Notes: a model not told the origin generated them from the sequence alone. Shown: positions 1 through 8,561, numbered from the stretch's first letter. The stretch is 64,000 nt of DNA from Thermoanaerobaculia bacterium (GCA_030429235.1 JAUIDB010000017.1:29226-93225), one strand, 5' to 3'. Numbers and translations: made by a program.

Positions 1-2
1 CG

Positions 3-437
3 AACTTCCTCGGCCTCCTCTACGGCCGCCAGGACGAGTCGATGGGGGGCACGCCCATCCAGGAGTTCCGGGGAGTCCTCGACTGGCCGATTCGAGCGCC
101 GGTCGAGGTTCCTTTTGGACCTCGAACGGATCCGCGGTACGGTACTCAGACACCGCACAACGGCGTGCAGCTGACGACGCCGCCCGGCCGAGACGTGCAG
201 GCGGTCTACCCCGGCCAGGTGCTCTTCGCGGCTCCATTCCGGGGTTACGGTCCGACCGTGATTCTGCGCCATCCCGACCGTACCTTCACCCTCTACGCGG
301 GCCTCGCCCGGACGCGGGTGGCGGTCGACGATGTGGTATCTTTGGGTCAGGTCGTCGGTCAGTCGGCGGAGACTCTCTACTTCGAGATCCGTGTCGAGAA
401 CCGCCCCCAGGATCCCAGACTCTGGCTTCGGGAGTAG
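3..437 (+). CDS. EnvC-like murein hydrolase activator (LytM domain), 5' end outside window
   Basis: The reading frame is open from the window edge, so only the last 144 residues are visible. They form a LytM/M23 fold of the EnvC kind: an HNG motif near residue 58, a central RGYGPTVILRH strand and a C-terminal YFEIRxxxxPQDPRLWL block that matches the EnvC/M23 terminus. The zinc site is degenerate. The Asp expected in HxGxD is Gln (HNGVQ) and the terminal HxH is replaced by LYAGLA, so it probably activates amidases rather than cutting peptidoglycan itself, as EnvC does in Proteobacteria. Family members have an N-terminal signal peptide and coiled coil, which would lie upstream. The next gene starts 7 bases after the stop, and the EnvC / CtpA / YibQ order is a known arrangement. 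The EnvC assignment is good; loss of hydrolase activity is inferred. Confidence 0.8.
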   Translation, partial: NFLGLLYGRQDESMGGTPIQEFRGVLDWPIRAPVEVPFGPRTDPRYGTQTPHNGVQLTTPPGRDVQAVYPGQVLFAAPFRGYGPTVILRHPDRTFTLYAGLARTRVAVDDVVSLGQVVGQSAETLYFEIRVENRPQDPRLWLRE

Positions 438-443
438 CACTAC

Positions 444-1622
444 TTGATCAAGCATCGCGTTCGTTTTCTTCTCGTTTCGCTGACCGTCGGCGTGCTGTTG
501 GCGGGCGGTTCGCTTCTGGCCGTAGTCGATCGGCAGGAGGAGCCGGAACCGGACTCGTTCTACAAGTACCTGTCGGTCTTCACCGAGGTCCTGGGCCTCG
601 TCCGGCAGACCTACGTCGAGGAAACCGATGTCGATAGCCTGATGGAGGGAGCCTTCGAAGGCGCCGCCGACGCGCTCGATGCGTTCTCGGTCTACATTCC
701 GCCGGCGGATGTGCCTCGCTACCAGGCGGCGCGGCAGGACCAGCCGCCCGATACCGGACTCTTTCTGATTCGGGACCGCGGTTGGGTGTACGTCTCGTCC
801 GTGACCGACGGCAGCACGGCGGAACAGGCCGGCATCGAAGCCGGCGACCTCGTCGCTCAGGTCGACGACGAACCGACTCGCGAACTGCAGGTCTGGGAGA
901 TCGAAGCTCTTCTGGCCGCGAAGGCAGGTGGCGAAGTCCAGCTGGAGCTCCTGCGGCAAGGGGAAACCGTCGAAGTGACGCTCCCCGTCCAGGCCACCGA
1001 CACCGCCCCAGCCTCGCTGCAGGAGATCGATGGTGTCTCCCTGCTCCGGATTACCCAGATCACTTCCGAAACCGAGGCGACGGTGCGAGACCTCTTGACC
1101 TCGCCCGAGGCACCAGCGGGCGAACTGTTGGTCGATCTGCGCGGAGTCGCCGGCGGGGATCCGCAGGCCGCCTACGACGTGGCCGGCCTCTTCGCTTCGG
1201 GTCCCCTGGGCTCGCTCCAGAGTCAGGGGCGAGTCGAGCGCGAGTTCGTGGCCGACCAGCAGCCGATCTGGCAGGGCCGCCTGGTGGTCTTGGCCGATCG
1301 GACGACGCTCGGTGCCGCCGAATTGCTGGTCCTGGTCCTCAAGGAGGGGTCGGGGGCACGGTTGGTCGGGGAAGCGACCTACGGCTGGGCCGGTCGGTCC
1401 GATCTGATCCCGCTCTCGAGCGGTGGTCTGTTGGTGTTGACCGGCGCCTTCTACGCCGGCCCCGAAGGACAGATTCTCGACGGCGCGATCGAGCCCGATC
1501 TCCGGGTGACGATCCGCGATCGGACGCTGGCCGAGAAGGACTTGACCCTGGAAGAGCTGATGCTCCGGCGCGGAATCGAGCTGCTGCTCGAGCCCGAGCT
1601 CCTCGACCGCGTCGCAGCCTGA
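444..1622 (+). CDS. CtpA-like S41 family protein, predicted catalytically inactive
   Basis: A 392-residue protein starting at TTG, with GGGAG at 430-434 nine bases upstream and overlapping the end of the EnvC gene. Residues 7-26 form a signal anchor. Residues about 60-90 match the tail-protease helical region (LDAFSVYIPP). A PDZ domain spans about 100-185 and the S41 core about 190-355. In CtpA the nucleophile lies in a TASASEI block and the general base in TFGKG. Here the aligned blocks read TLGAAEL, with Gly290 at the Ser position, and TYGWAG, with Trp315 at the Lys position. Both halves of the Ser/Lys dyad are therefore gone while fold and PDZ remain. A scaffolding or peptide-sensing role beside EnvC is plausible. 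An unusual alternative active site cannot be excluded. Confidence 0.85.
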   Translation: MIKHRVRFLLVSLTVGVLLAGGSLLAVVDRQEEPEPDSFYKYLSVFTEVLGLVRQTYVEETDVDSLMEGAFEGAADALDAFSVYIPPADVPRYQAARQDQPPDTGLFLIRDRGWVYVSSVTDGSTAEQAGIEAGDLVAQVDDEPTRELQVWEIEALLAAKAGGEVQLELLRQGETVEVTLPVQATDTAPASLQEIDGVSLLRITQITSETEATVRDLLTSPEAPAGELLVDLRGVAGGDPQAAYDVAGLFASGPLGSLQSQGRVEREFVADQQPIWQGRLVVLADRTTLGAAELLVLVLKEGSGARLVGEATYGWAGRSDLIPLSSGGLLVLTGAFYAGPEGQILDGAIEPDLRVTIRDRTLAEKDLTLEELMLRRGIELLLEPELLDRVAA

Positions 1623-1631
1623 CGTCTCGCC

Positions 1632-2651
1632 ATGGCTGATCGAAGGGGGGGGCGCCGCACCGGCGGCGGTGGATCTCCCCGCCGTCCCCCGAAACGTCCT
1701 CGCCGCTCGAGTCGCCCCAGTCGAGCCGCCTGGCTGAAGCTAGGCCTCGGCCTGGTCGCTCTGCTCGTCCTTGGCCTCTGGAGTTGGCATTGGCTGCAGC
1801 GGCCGGTAGAACGACCCGATCTGGGCTCGGGGTCGTCGCCAGGGGACCGAGGGCAAGAGGGCGACCGGGCTCCTTCGGTCGCACCGGGCGGGGAACCCAG
1901 CTCGCTCGAGCCGGTAGAGCCCCAGGTCGCCGAGCCTGCCGAGGTCCCGGCGATGGAGGGCGACGCGCCGGTCGACCCGGTGGGTCATCTCTCCATCGTC
2001 ATCGACGACCTGGGTCGCAGCCTGGGTGACATCGATCGCCTCGAAGCACTGGGGATTCCGCTGAGCTACGCCGTGTTACCGTTCGAGTCGAAGACGGCGG
2101 AGGTCGTGGCCCGGCTCCGCGAAGACGGGCAGGAGATCCTCTGCCATCTACCGATGGAGGCGATGGCTGGCAACAACCCCGGTCCCGGAGCCCTGGTGCT
2201 CGGGATGACGCCGCGCCAGTTAGCGCGCGCGACCCGCAAGGCGATCTCGCAGATTCCCGGGGCCGTCGGCGTCAACAACCACATGGGGTCGGGACTGACC
2301 CGGGACGCGGACTCGATGCGGGCCATTCTCGAGGTCCTGCGCAACCAAGAGCTCTTCTTCCTAGACTCTCGCACCAGTGCGGATACGGTGGCTTTCGGGA
2401 TCGCCCGATCGCTGGAGATACCCACCGCCGAGCGCCAGGTCTTCCTCGACACCGATCCGTCGGCCGAAGCGATCCGAGCCCAATTCGAGCGCCTCCGCCG
2501 CCTGGGGGCAGAGCGCGGGGCCGCCATCGCCATCGGCCACCCCTACCCGTCGACCCTCGAGGTGCTGGAGGCCGAGGTCCCGGCCAGTCGGGCCCAGGGT
2601 TTCAACTTCGTGCCGGTCAGTTTTCTCCTCGAGCGAACCGGACTGCGATAG
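1632..2651 (+). CDS. Divergent polysaccharide deacetylase (YibQ family)
   Basis: A 339-residue protein starting 9 bases after the CtpA-like gene. A basic, Arg-rich N-terminus is followed by one membrane segment (about 35-52) and a Pro/Glu-rich linker to about residue 115. The deacetylase domain covers about 118-335: IVIDDLG supplies the metal-binding Asp pair, CHLPMEAM a metal His, and NNHMGS a second His, followed by FFLDSRTS. These are the marks of the divergent polysaccharide deacetylase (DUF610/YibQ) family. Its usual neighbours are envC and ctpA, as here. The catalytic domain should be extracytoplasmic. Its substrate is not established; peptidoglycan or a surface polysaccharide would suit the context. 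It is convergent with the TRAP operon, only 7 bases away. Confidence 0.9.
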   Translation: MADRRGGRRTGGGGSPRRPPKRPRRSSRPSRAAWLKLGLGLVALLVLGLWSWHWLQRPVERPDLGSGSSPGDRGQEGDRAPSVAPGGEPSSLEPVEPQVAEPAEVPAMEGDAPVDPVGHLSIVIDDLGRSLGDIDRLEALGIPLSYAVLPFESKTAEVVARLREDGQEILCHLPMEAMAGNNPGPGALVLGMTPRQLARATRKAISQIPGAVGVNNHMGSGLTRDADSMRAILEVLRNQELFFLDSRTSADTVAFGIARSLEIPTAERQVFLDTDPSAEAIRAQFERLRRLGAERGAAIAIGHPYPSTLEVLEAEVPASRAQGFNFVPVSFLLERTGLR

Positions 2652-2658
2652 CTACCGC

Positions 2659-3672
2659 TCAGGGGACCTGGCGAATGCGCTCGACCCAGGGTCGGTGCTG
2701 TGGCGAGGTCAGGTCGGCGCTCGCGACGGCCTGCCGGAAGGCCGCCAGGTCCTCGATGGCATTGATCTCGACCCCGGCCGCTTCCAACTCGTTGCGGACC
2801 CGGGTCTCGAAGGCACTCCACCGCTCGCGCTGGGTTTGTGACGAGAGCCGAGCGAGGTTTCGTAGGGCGTTTTGAGCCTCGGGGTCGAGCGACTCCCAGG
2901 TCTGTTTCCCGACCAGCAACAGATCGGGTACCCGGGTGTGGCCGTCGAGCGAGTAGAAGCGCGCCACCTCGAAGTGGCGCTCCGAGAAGTAGCTCGGAAG
3001 GTTGTTCTCGGCGCCATCGATGTTGCCGGTGTGGAGGGAGGTGTAGACCTCGTTGAACCCCAGCGCGACCGGGTTGGCGCCCAGCGCCTCGACCGTACGT
3101 CGCATCATTTCGGAACGCTGGACCCGAATTTTCAGCCCGGCCAGATCGTCGAGCGATTCCACCGGGCGCTGGCGATTGTAGAAGGAGCGCGCGCCGGCGT
3201 CGTACCACGCCAGCCCGACGAAACCGTTGGGCGCGATCGATGCCAGTAGTTCCTCGCCGATCGGTCCGTCGAGAACCGACCAGTAGTGCTTCGCATCGCG
3301 GAACAGGTAGGGCTGGGTCAGTACCCCGATCGCCTCGGAGAACTCAGCCAGGGGAGCCACCGAGCCGGCGTAGAGTTGCACGGCTCCGAACTGTACCTTT
3401 TCCAGGACGTCCTTCTCGTTGCCGAGCACCCCGCCCAACTGGAGGTCGATCCGGTAGCGGGATCCCAGGGTGGGATCGGCCTCCACCGCCGTGGCCAGTG
3501 ACTGGAGGGCTTCGGCCGTCGGGTAGTCGGCGGCATGGACATTCGCCAGCACCCACTTGGCGGGGCCAGAGTGGCCGGGGGAGCCGTCACCTGAACAGCT
3601 CCACAGCAGGAGGTTCAGGAACAGGCACAGCAGCGCAGAGCTGATTCGGGAGGACGAGATACGACGGTGCAT
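2659..3672 (-). CDS. dctP: TRAP transporter substrate-binding protein (DctP family)
   Basis: About 337 residues from the ATG at 3672; a TTG at 3711 would add 13 residues ahead of the signal sequence and looks less likely. The N-terminus has a basic region, a hydrophobic stretch (LLCLFLNLLLW) and a Cys followed by SGDG, suggesting a lipoprotein. The mature part is DctP-like: a GVLGNEKDVLEKVQFGAVQ segment, SLDDLAGLKIRVQ with the Arg that pairs with the substrate carboxylate in this family, and NxxxYTSLHTGNIDGAENN. Such receptors bind organic acids, including sugar acids, and hand them to the DctQM permease encoded just upstream in the transcript. It is the last gene of the minus-strand operon. 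The ligand cannot be read from sequence, but the kinase and nucleotidyltransferase in the same operon suggest an acidic sugar. Confidence 0.92.
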   Translation of the reverse strand: MHRRISSSRISSALLCLFLNLLLWSCSGDGSPGHSGPAKWVLANVHAADYPTAEALQSLATAVEADPTLGSRYRIDLQLGGVLGNEKDVLEKVQFGAVQLYAGSVAPLAEFSEAIGVLTQPYLFRDAKHYWSVLDGPIGEELLASIAPNGFVGLAWYDAGARSFYNRQRPVESLDDLAGLKIRVQRSEMMRRTVEALGANPVALGFNEVYTSLHTGNIDGAENNLPSYFSERHFEVARFYSLDGHTRVPDLLLVGKQTWESLDPEAQNALRNLARLSSQTQRERWSAFETRVRNELEAAGVEINAIEDLAAFRQAVASADLTSPQHRPWVERIRQVP

Positions 3673-3796
3673 GAAGTCGATTCTAGTGGCCCGAGGGGGC
3701 GTTGATGACAAGTCGCCGTGAGTCCTCTACCCGCGAGGGCTCTCCCCGCACGCCGGTTGGAGCCAGGGGAGTCGCGCCGCGTCGCGGGCTGGGCCT

Positions 3797-5089
3797 CTAT
3801 CCGAACCAAGCGGGGACGACGAGCGAGATCGCCGGGATGAAGGTGACCAGGAGCAGAACCCCGATCATCACCCAGTAGAACGGCCAGAGGGCGCGGGTGG
3901 CGCTCTCGATCGAGACCTCGCCGACCGCGCAACCGACGAACAGCGTACTGCCGACGGGAGGCGTGCAGAGTCCGATCCCGAGGTTCAGAAGGAGCACCAC
4001 CCCGAACTGCACGGGATCGAGTCCCAACTCGGTCGCTACCGGCAGCAGGATCGGCGTCAGGATGACGATGAGCGGCGCCATATCCATGATCGTGCCCAGG
4101 CCTAGGATCAGTAGGTTCAGTAGGAGGATCTGTAGCCAGACGGGGCCGGGGACCGCGGTGAGGGCGGCGGTGAGGCGGCCCGGCACGTGCAGAAGCGTCA
4201 TCGCCTCGCCGAAGGCCGCGGCCGTGCCGATCAGGATGAGGACCAGCGAACTGGTGCGAAGGGTACGCCGCAAGACCTCGCCGTAGGCCCGTACGGCCAG
4301 TGACCGATAGAGGAAGGTCGAGACCAAAGCACTCCAAGCGACGGCGAGCGCGGCCGCCGCCTGGGCCGGAATCCACCCGGCCGAGATCGGCACGATGATC
4401 AGCGCCGGGGTGATGAGCGCGGGGATGGCGCCGCGCGCGATCCGGAGCGCCGCGGGGACGGGTACCTTCGGCTCGGCGGGCAGACCGTCGCGGCGGGCGA
4501 TGGCGTAGGCCAGGAGCATGAGCGACAACCCGATCAGCAGTCCGGGTAGATACCCCGCCAGGAAGAGGGATTGGATCGACACCGCGCCGCCCGCCGCCAG
4601 ACAGAAGAGGATCGCATTGTGTGAGGGCGGAATGATGATGCCTTGCGTCGACGAGGAGATGGTGACGGCGACCGAGAAATCGCGCCGATAGCCTCGAGAG
4701 CTCATCATTGGCACCATCAGCGAGCCGATCGAGGCGGTGTCGGCCACCGAGGACCCCGAGATGCCGCCGAAGAACATCGAGGCCAGGATGTTCACCATGG
4801 CGAGTCCGCCGCGGACGAACCCGATCAGCACCGAGGCGAGGTCGACCAGCCGACGAGCCATGCCTCCGGCGGTCATGATCTCGCCGCAGAGGATGAAGAA
4901 CGGAATGGCCAGAAGGGTCGGCTCGGAGAGTTGGCTACAGACCTTCTGGACCAGGGAGAGAGCGGGGACATCGGCGGCCAGAAAGTAGGTGAGGGCGGAC
5001 AATCCCAGACTAAAGGCGACCGGCACCCGCAGGGCGAGGAGTCCGAGAAAGGTCAGAAAGAGCAGCAGCGTGAGGTGCAGATCGGTCAT
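3797..5089 (-). CDS. dctM: TRAP transporter large permease subunit (DctM)
   Basis: A 430-residue polytopic membrane protein of usual DctM length. The ATG at 5089 overlaps the end of dctQ in an ATGA tetramer (5086-5089). It contains the DctM hallmarks: AIPFFILCGEIMTAGG near residue 60, FFGGISGSSVADTASIGSLMVPMM near residue 105, GIIIPPSHNAILF near 150, and a mirrored second half with DMAPLIVILTPILLPV and LGIGLCTPPVGSTLFVG. It carries the ion-coupled transport path, driven by Na+ or H+ gradients in this family. The reading frame continues open about 1 kb upstream inside galK and dctQ, but that extension has no hydrophobic character and is a shadow. Confidence 0.95.
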   Translation of the reverse strand: MTDLHLTLLLFLTFLGLLALRVPVAFSLGLSALTYFLAADVPALSLVQKVCSQLSEPTLLAIPFFILCGEIMTAGGMARRLVDLASVLIGFVRGGLAMVNILASMFFGGISGSSVADTASIGSLMVPMMSSRGYRRDFSVAVTISSSTQGIIIPPSHNAILFCLAAGGAVSIQSLFLAGYLPGLLIGLSLMLLAYAIARRDGLPAEPKVPVPAALRIARGAIPALITPALIIVPISAGWIPAQAAAALAVAWSALVSTFLYRSLAVRAYGEVLRRTLRTSSLVLILIGTAAAFGEAMTLLHVPGRLTAALTAVPGPVWLQILLLNLLILGLGTIMDMAPLIVILTPILLPVATELGLDPVQFGVVLLLNLGIGLCTPPVGSTLFVGCAVGEVSIESATRALWPFYWVMIGVLLLVTFIPAISLVVPAWFG

Positions 5090-5574
5090 GGCGGTGGGCT
5101 GGCCTCGGCCCTGGCGCGGGCGGCGGGCGTGACGGCCTGGTCCAGGGCGAAGAGGACGATCAGGGCTCCGGCGAAGACAGCGGGGAGGTACTGCAGTCGG
5201 GCGGGCCAGCCGGTGGCCGGCAGCGAGTTGGAGACGACCCGGACCAGTCCCCACCCGTAGACGGAGAGCGCTAGCCCGAAGGCCGCTACCGCGAGATCGG
5301 CAGTTCGGAGCAGCACCGGGCGCCAACCCGCCGGGGCTCGATCGACGAGGAGGCCGACGGCGAGGTGGCGTCGATCGTGCACCGCCCAGGCCGCGGCCAG
5401 CAGTGCGAACCACACCAGTAGCAGACTCTGGATTTCGGCCAGTGCGGACCACGAGCGTTGCCAGCCGAGCCAGCCTACGATGTCGAACACCGCCAGACCA
5501 GCCAGAGCGGTCAGCAGCCACAGCAACAGATGCTCGAGCAGCCGAGCGAGGGACGAGCTGAGGCGTCTCAACAC
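5086..5574 (-). CDS. dctQ: TRAP transporter small permease subunit (DctQ)
   Basis: A 162-residue protein with four predicted membrane helices, the size and topology expected for DctQ. The characteristic segment WFALLAAAWAVHDRRHLAVGLLVDR lies near residues 54-78. The gene start overlaps the 3' end of the kinase gene by 7 bases and its stop overlaps dctM by 4 bases, so translation of the three is probably coupled. DctQ forms the membrane scaffold with DctM. Transport subunits tied this closely to a sugar kinase suggest that the imported solute is the kinase substrate. Confidence 0.9.
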   Translation of the reverse strand: MLRRLSSSLARLLEHLLLWLLTALAGLAVFDIVGWLGWQRSWSALAEIQSLLLVWFALLAAAWAVHDRRHLAVGLLVDRAPAGWRPVLLRTADLAVAAFGLALSVYGWGLVRVVSNSLPATGWPARLQYLPAVFAGALIVLFALDQAVTPAARARAEASPPP

Positions 5575-6800
5575 GTGCGCTGTCCCTCAGCCGGTGGCTG
5601 GTTCCCCGGTTCGACGGTGTCCACGATGGCCGCGCCGTCAGCGAAGCGGCACACCAGGGGCGGTGGCACCACTTCGCCGACGACGTCGAGCATCGCCTCG
5701 GCCGTGGCGGGTTCGCTCCCGACCTCCACCAACGCCGCGACGCAGCCGCCGAATCCGCCGCCCATGAAACGAGCTCCGAGACAACCCTCCGTGGCCCAGG
5801 CGGCCGCCGCCATGGCGTCGAGCCGAGGAAGGCTACATTCGAAGAGGTCCCGCGAACTCTCGTGGGAGGCTCGCAAGAGCTGGCCGAAGGTCTCGACCTC
5901 ACCTCGTTCCAGCGCCTCGACCCCCTGCTGCACGCGAGCACACTCCTCGACCACGTGCTGCACGCGGCGGTCGAGGGGGGAGGGCAACTGTGGCAGCAGA
6001 TCGGGTAGGTCCGCGACCGAGAGATCTCGCAGCGTCTCGACCGACGGGTAGAGTTCGCGAACTCGTTGGAGGGCGGCGGCACTTTCGGTGCGACGGGCGT
6101 TGAACTCCGATGCGGCGAGTTCACGCCGAGTTCCGCTGTCGACGACGACTACCGACACCGTGGTCGGTAGCGGTACCGGGCGGGAGTCCAGGCTCCGACA
6201 GTCGAGCCACAGCAGGTGGTCGGACTGCCCGAACAGGCTGGCGAAGGGGTCCATAACGCCAGAGCGGACGCCGACGTACTCCCTCTCCACTCGGGTCGCC
6301 AGCTCAGCGAGCGAGCGGCGGTCGAGCCGCAGGCCAGCGAGGGCGTTCCAGGCCAGCAGGAAGGCCACCTCGACGGCAGCGCTGGAACTCAGCCCCGCGC
6401 CCCGAGGGATGTCTCCGCCGAACACGACATCCAACGGGGGCAGGGGACCAACCCCAGAGTTGCCCAGGGTCCAGGCCACGCCTTGCGGATAGTCGGTCCA
6501 GCGCAGCGGGTCGCCGGGACGCTGGTGGCGGGGGGGAGCGAGACGGGCGGGATCGAGGCCGGACTCGTCGGTGAGATCGCACGCCACCAGCGACCCCGAT
6601 CGATCGGTCGCAAGCGAGGCGGCCAGCCAGATGGCTCGATCGATGGCGCCGGGAAGGACCCAACCCTGGGCGGTGTCGACGTGAGCTCCCAGGAGGCAGA
6701 GTCGCCCCGGGGCCCGCACCAGCAGCTGCGGCGATCGCCCGAAGCGCTGCACGAAACGGTCCACCACCCGGCGGCCGTGGGAGTTCTCGGGCCTGGTCAC
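5568..6800 (-). CDS. GHMP-family sugar-1-kinase, GalK-like with altered substrate pocket
   Basis: About 410 residues from the GTG at 6800, 31 bases after the preceding gene. It has all galactokinase landmarks: APGRLCLLGAHVD (residues 30-42), the ATP loop GLSSSAAVEVAF, the catalytic Asp in SGVMDPFASLFG and the C-terminal MGGGFGGC motif. The substrate signature differs. Galactokinases read GEHTDY, where Glu, His and Asp hold galactose. Here it is GAHVDT, so the Glu is Ala39 while His40 and Asp42 remain. From memory, plant galacturonokinase also has Ala at this position. With a TRAP carboxylate transporter and a UTP-sugar nucleotidyltransferase in the same operon, a hexuronate-1-kinase is the leading hypothesis. 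True galactokinase remains possible. Confidence 0.85.
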   Translation of the reverse strand: MTRPENSHGRRVVDRFVQRFGRSPQLLVRAPGRLCLLGAHVDTAQGWVLPGAIDRAIWLAASLATDRSGSLVACDLTDESGLDPARLAPPRHQRPGDPLRWTDYPQGVAWTLGNSGVGPLPPLDVVFGGDIPRGAGLSSSAAVEVAFLLAWNALAGLRLDRRSLAELATRVEREYVGVRSGVMDPFASLFGQSDHLLWLDCRSLDSRPVPLPTTVSVVVVDSGTRRELAASEFNARRTESAAALQRVRELYPSVETLRDLSVADLPDLLPQLPSPLDRRVQHVVEECARVQQGVEALERGEVETFGQLLRASHESSRDLFECSLPRLDAMAAAAWATEGCLGARFMGGGFGGCVAALVEVGSEPATAEAMLDVVGEVVPPPLVCRFADGAAIVDTVEPGNQPPAEGQRTC

Positions 6801-6831
6801 GTCGCTAATTCGCGGCGGACGAAGTACGAGG

Positions 6832-7677
6832 TCATGACGCACCGCCCTTGGCCTGTTCGGCCAGGTACTTCGAGGCGGCCAGGACGCCACTGGGGTGGCC
6901 GGTATCGAAGAGGGCGGCGGGAAGGACCAGGCCCCAGGCACCACGCTGGCCAACCAGCCTCTGACAGGCCGCAACCTCGTCCAGTTCGGCGTCGGTTGCG
7001 GTTCGACTGGCCTCGATCTCCTCGATCAGGTCGGCGTTGGCGACGATCCGACCGGTGGTCCTCAGGAGAGTGTCACCGGGCGGGATCTCGAGGCGACCTG
7101 GTCGTTTGTCGAAGAGTTCGAGAATCCGGACCCGTCGGCGCGACTCCCAGTCCTCCTCCTCCTGGTGGCGGAAACGGCCCGCGTGGGAGAAGCGGCCGGA
7201 ATCCTGGGACGTCAACTCCAAGACGCCGTAGACCTCGAGACCAGTGGTTTCGTGCAGGCGCACCAGCGAACCGAGTTCGTGCTGCGGCGAGAGGGCGACG
7301 TTGTCCGGCCACAGCAGGGCGAAGGGCTCACCGCCGACGAAGTCGCGACAGCAGGTGATCGCATCGCCGAGTCCGAGGGGTTGCGGCTGTTCGATCCAGT
7401 CGATCTCCAAGTCGGCGAACAAACCCTCCTGGCGAGCGCGCCGCAGGTGCTCGACCAGCAGTCCTTTGCCGGGGCGCGTCACGATCGCGACCTCTCGGAG
7501 TCCAGCGCGAGCAACCTCCTCGAGGACGAAGTGGAGCGCGGGAGTGTTGCCGAGCGGAACGAGCTCTTTGGGCAGGACCCAGCTGAACGGGTGCATGCGG
7601 GTGCCGAATCCAGCCGAGGGCAGGATCGCCTTGCGCACCCGTCGCGTCGAGGTGGAGGTCGGACCAGGGTCGGACAC
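6832..7677 (-). CDS. galU: GalU-type UTP-sugar-1-phosphate nucleotidyltransferase
   Basis: 281 residues from the GTG at 7677; the frame is open further upstream but that part overlaps mazG and is not protein-like. The nucleotide-binding signature LPSAGFGTRMHPFSWVLPKELVPLG opens the protein, followed by WIEQPQPLGLGDAI near residue 95 and the metal-site segment FALLWPDNVALSP near 118. These place it in the GalU branch of bacterial UDP-glucose pyrophosphorylases. It would join UTP and a sugar-1-phosphate to give a UDP-sugar and pyrophosphate in the cytoplasm. The next gene downstream makes a sugar-1-phosphate, so the pair probably forms a two-step salvage route whose sugar may not be glucose. 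Confidence 0.85.
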   Translation of the reverse strand: MSDPGPTSTSTRRVRKAILPSAGFGTRMHPFSWVLPKELVPLGNTPALHFVLEEVARAGLREVAIVTRPGKGLLVEHLRRARQEGLFADLEIDWIEQPQPLGLGDAITCCRDFVGGEPFALLWPDNVALSPQHELGSLVRLHETTGLEVYGVLELTSQDSGRFSHAGRFRHQEEEDWESRRRVRILELFDKRPGRLEIPPGDTLLRTTGRIVANADLIEEIEASRTATDAELDEVAACQRLVGQRGAWGLVLPAALFDTGHPSGVLAASKYLAEQAKGGAS

Positions 7678-7718
7678 GGCAGGAGAATAGCAGGCGGTCG
7701 GGGCAGGTCGGCTCCACC

Positions 7719-8510
7719 TCAGTCTGCTTCCAGCTCCTTGGCTTGGTTCCAGAGGGCTTCCATCGTCTCCAGATCGGCCTGGCCGGGCGCCGTCCCGCGA
7801 GCCCGCAGCCCGTCCTCGACGGCGGCGAACCGCCGCCGGAACTTCTGGTTGGTCGAGGCGAGCGCGGCTTCGGGATCGATGCCGCGGTGCCGCGCCAGAT
7901 TGGCGACGGCGAAGAGGAGATCTCCGATCTCCGCCCGGAGCCGATCGCTGGGGCCCGACTGCAGTTCGGTTTCGACTTCTGCGAGCTCTTCCCGGATCTT
8001 GTCCACCACGCCGTCCGTGTCCGGCCAGTCGAAGCCGATCCCAGCGGCTTTCTGACTCATGCGGTAGGCCCCCACGAGGGCGGGCAAGGACTCGGGGACA
8101 CCGTCGAGTAGGCCGCCGGCGGAGCGTTCCAGCTTGCGCCGCTCCCAGGCCTGGCGCACGGCCTGGGCATCGGCCAGCGTCTCGTCTCCGAAGACGTGGG
8201 GGTGGCGCGCCACCATCTTCTGGTGGATTCCCCGGAGCAGCTCCTCGAGGTCCAGTGCTTCCGCCTCTTCTCCCAGGCAGACCACGAAGGCCGCCTGAAA
8301 CAGCAGGTCGCCGAGTTCCTCCGCGATGCGGTCCCAGTCCTGGCTGTCGATCGCCGCCGCGGTCTCGTGCGCCTCCTCGACCAGATAGGCCCGCAGGTCG
8401 GGCAGAGTCTGTTCGCGATCCCAGGGACATCCTTCGGGGGCACGCAGGGTCTGGACCAGCTCGATCAGTTGGCGCAGGGTGTAGGCCGAGGAATCGGAGG
8501 GAGCCGCCAT
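7719..8510 (-). CDS. mazG: Nucleoside triphosphate pyrophosphohydrolase MazG
   Basis: A 263-residue protein of the usual two-domain MazG length. The first domain has the diagnostic GCPWDREQT at residues 27-35, LVEEAHETAAAI and EELGDLLFQ, which carry the metal-binding acidic residues. The second domain repeats the pattern with KIREELAEVETEL and EIGDLLFAVANLARH. MazG hydrolyses (d)NTPs to monophosphates and pyrophosphate, as housecleaning of damaged nucleotides or in stress control. It is the first gene of the minus-strand operon, followed 41 bases later by galU. A link to sugar-nucleotide synthesis is not needed to explain its presence. Confidence 0.95.
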   Translation of the reverse strand: MAAPSDSSAYTLRQLIELVQTLRAPEGCPWDREQTLPDLRAYLVEEAHETAAAIDSQDWDRIAEELGDLLFQAAFVVCLGEEAEALDLEELLRGIHQKMVARHPHVFGDETLADAQAVRQAWERRKLERSAGGLLDGVPESLPALVGAYRMSQKAAGIGFDWPDTDGVVDKIREELAEVETELQSGPSDRLRAEIGDLLFAVANLARHRGIDPEAALASTNQKFRRRFAAVEDGLRARGTAPGQADLETMEALWNQAKELEAD

Positions 8511-8561
8511 GGACGGAGTCTACTGTGCTCGAGGTGGGAACGAGCCCCTCGACATTTTGGG

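Noticed and set aside
3673..3711. TTG start for dctP at 3711.
   Set aside because: It would put 13 polar residues ahead of the signal sequence; the ATG at 3672 gives a normal signal.
5090..6124. Upstream extension of dctM to 775 residues, covering dctQ and part of the kinase gene.
   Set aside because: The extension overlaps two well-supported genes and is low-complexity Arg/Ser/Pro; the DctM family begins at the ATG at 5089.
5568..6800. Plain galactokinase (galK) for the GHMP kinase.
   Set aside because: The galactose-binding Glu is Ala39 and no other Leloir gene is nearby, so the specific name is not supported.
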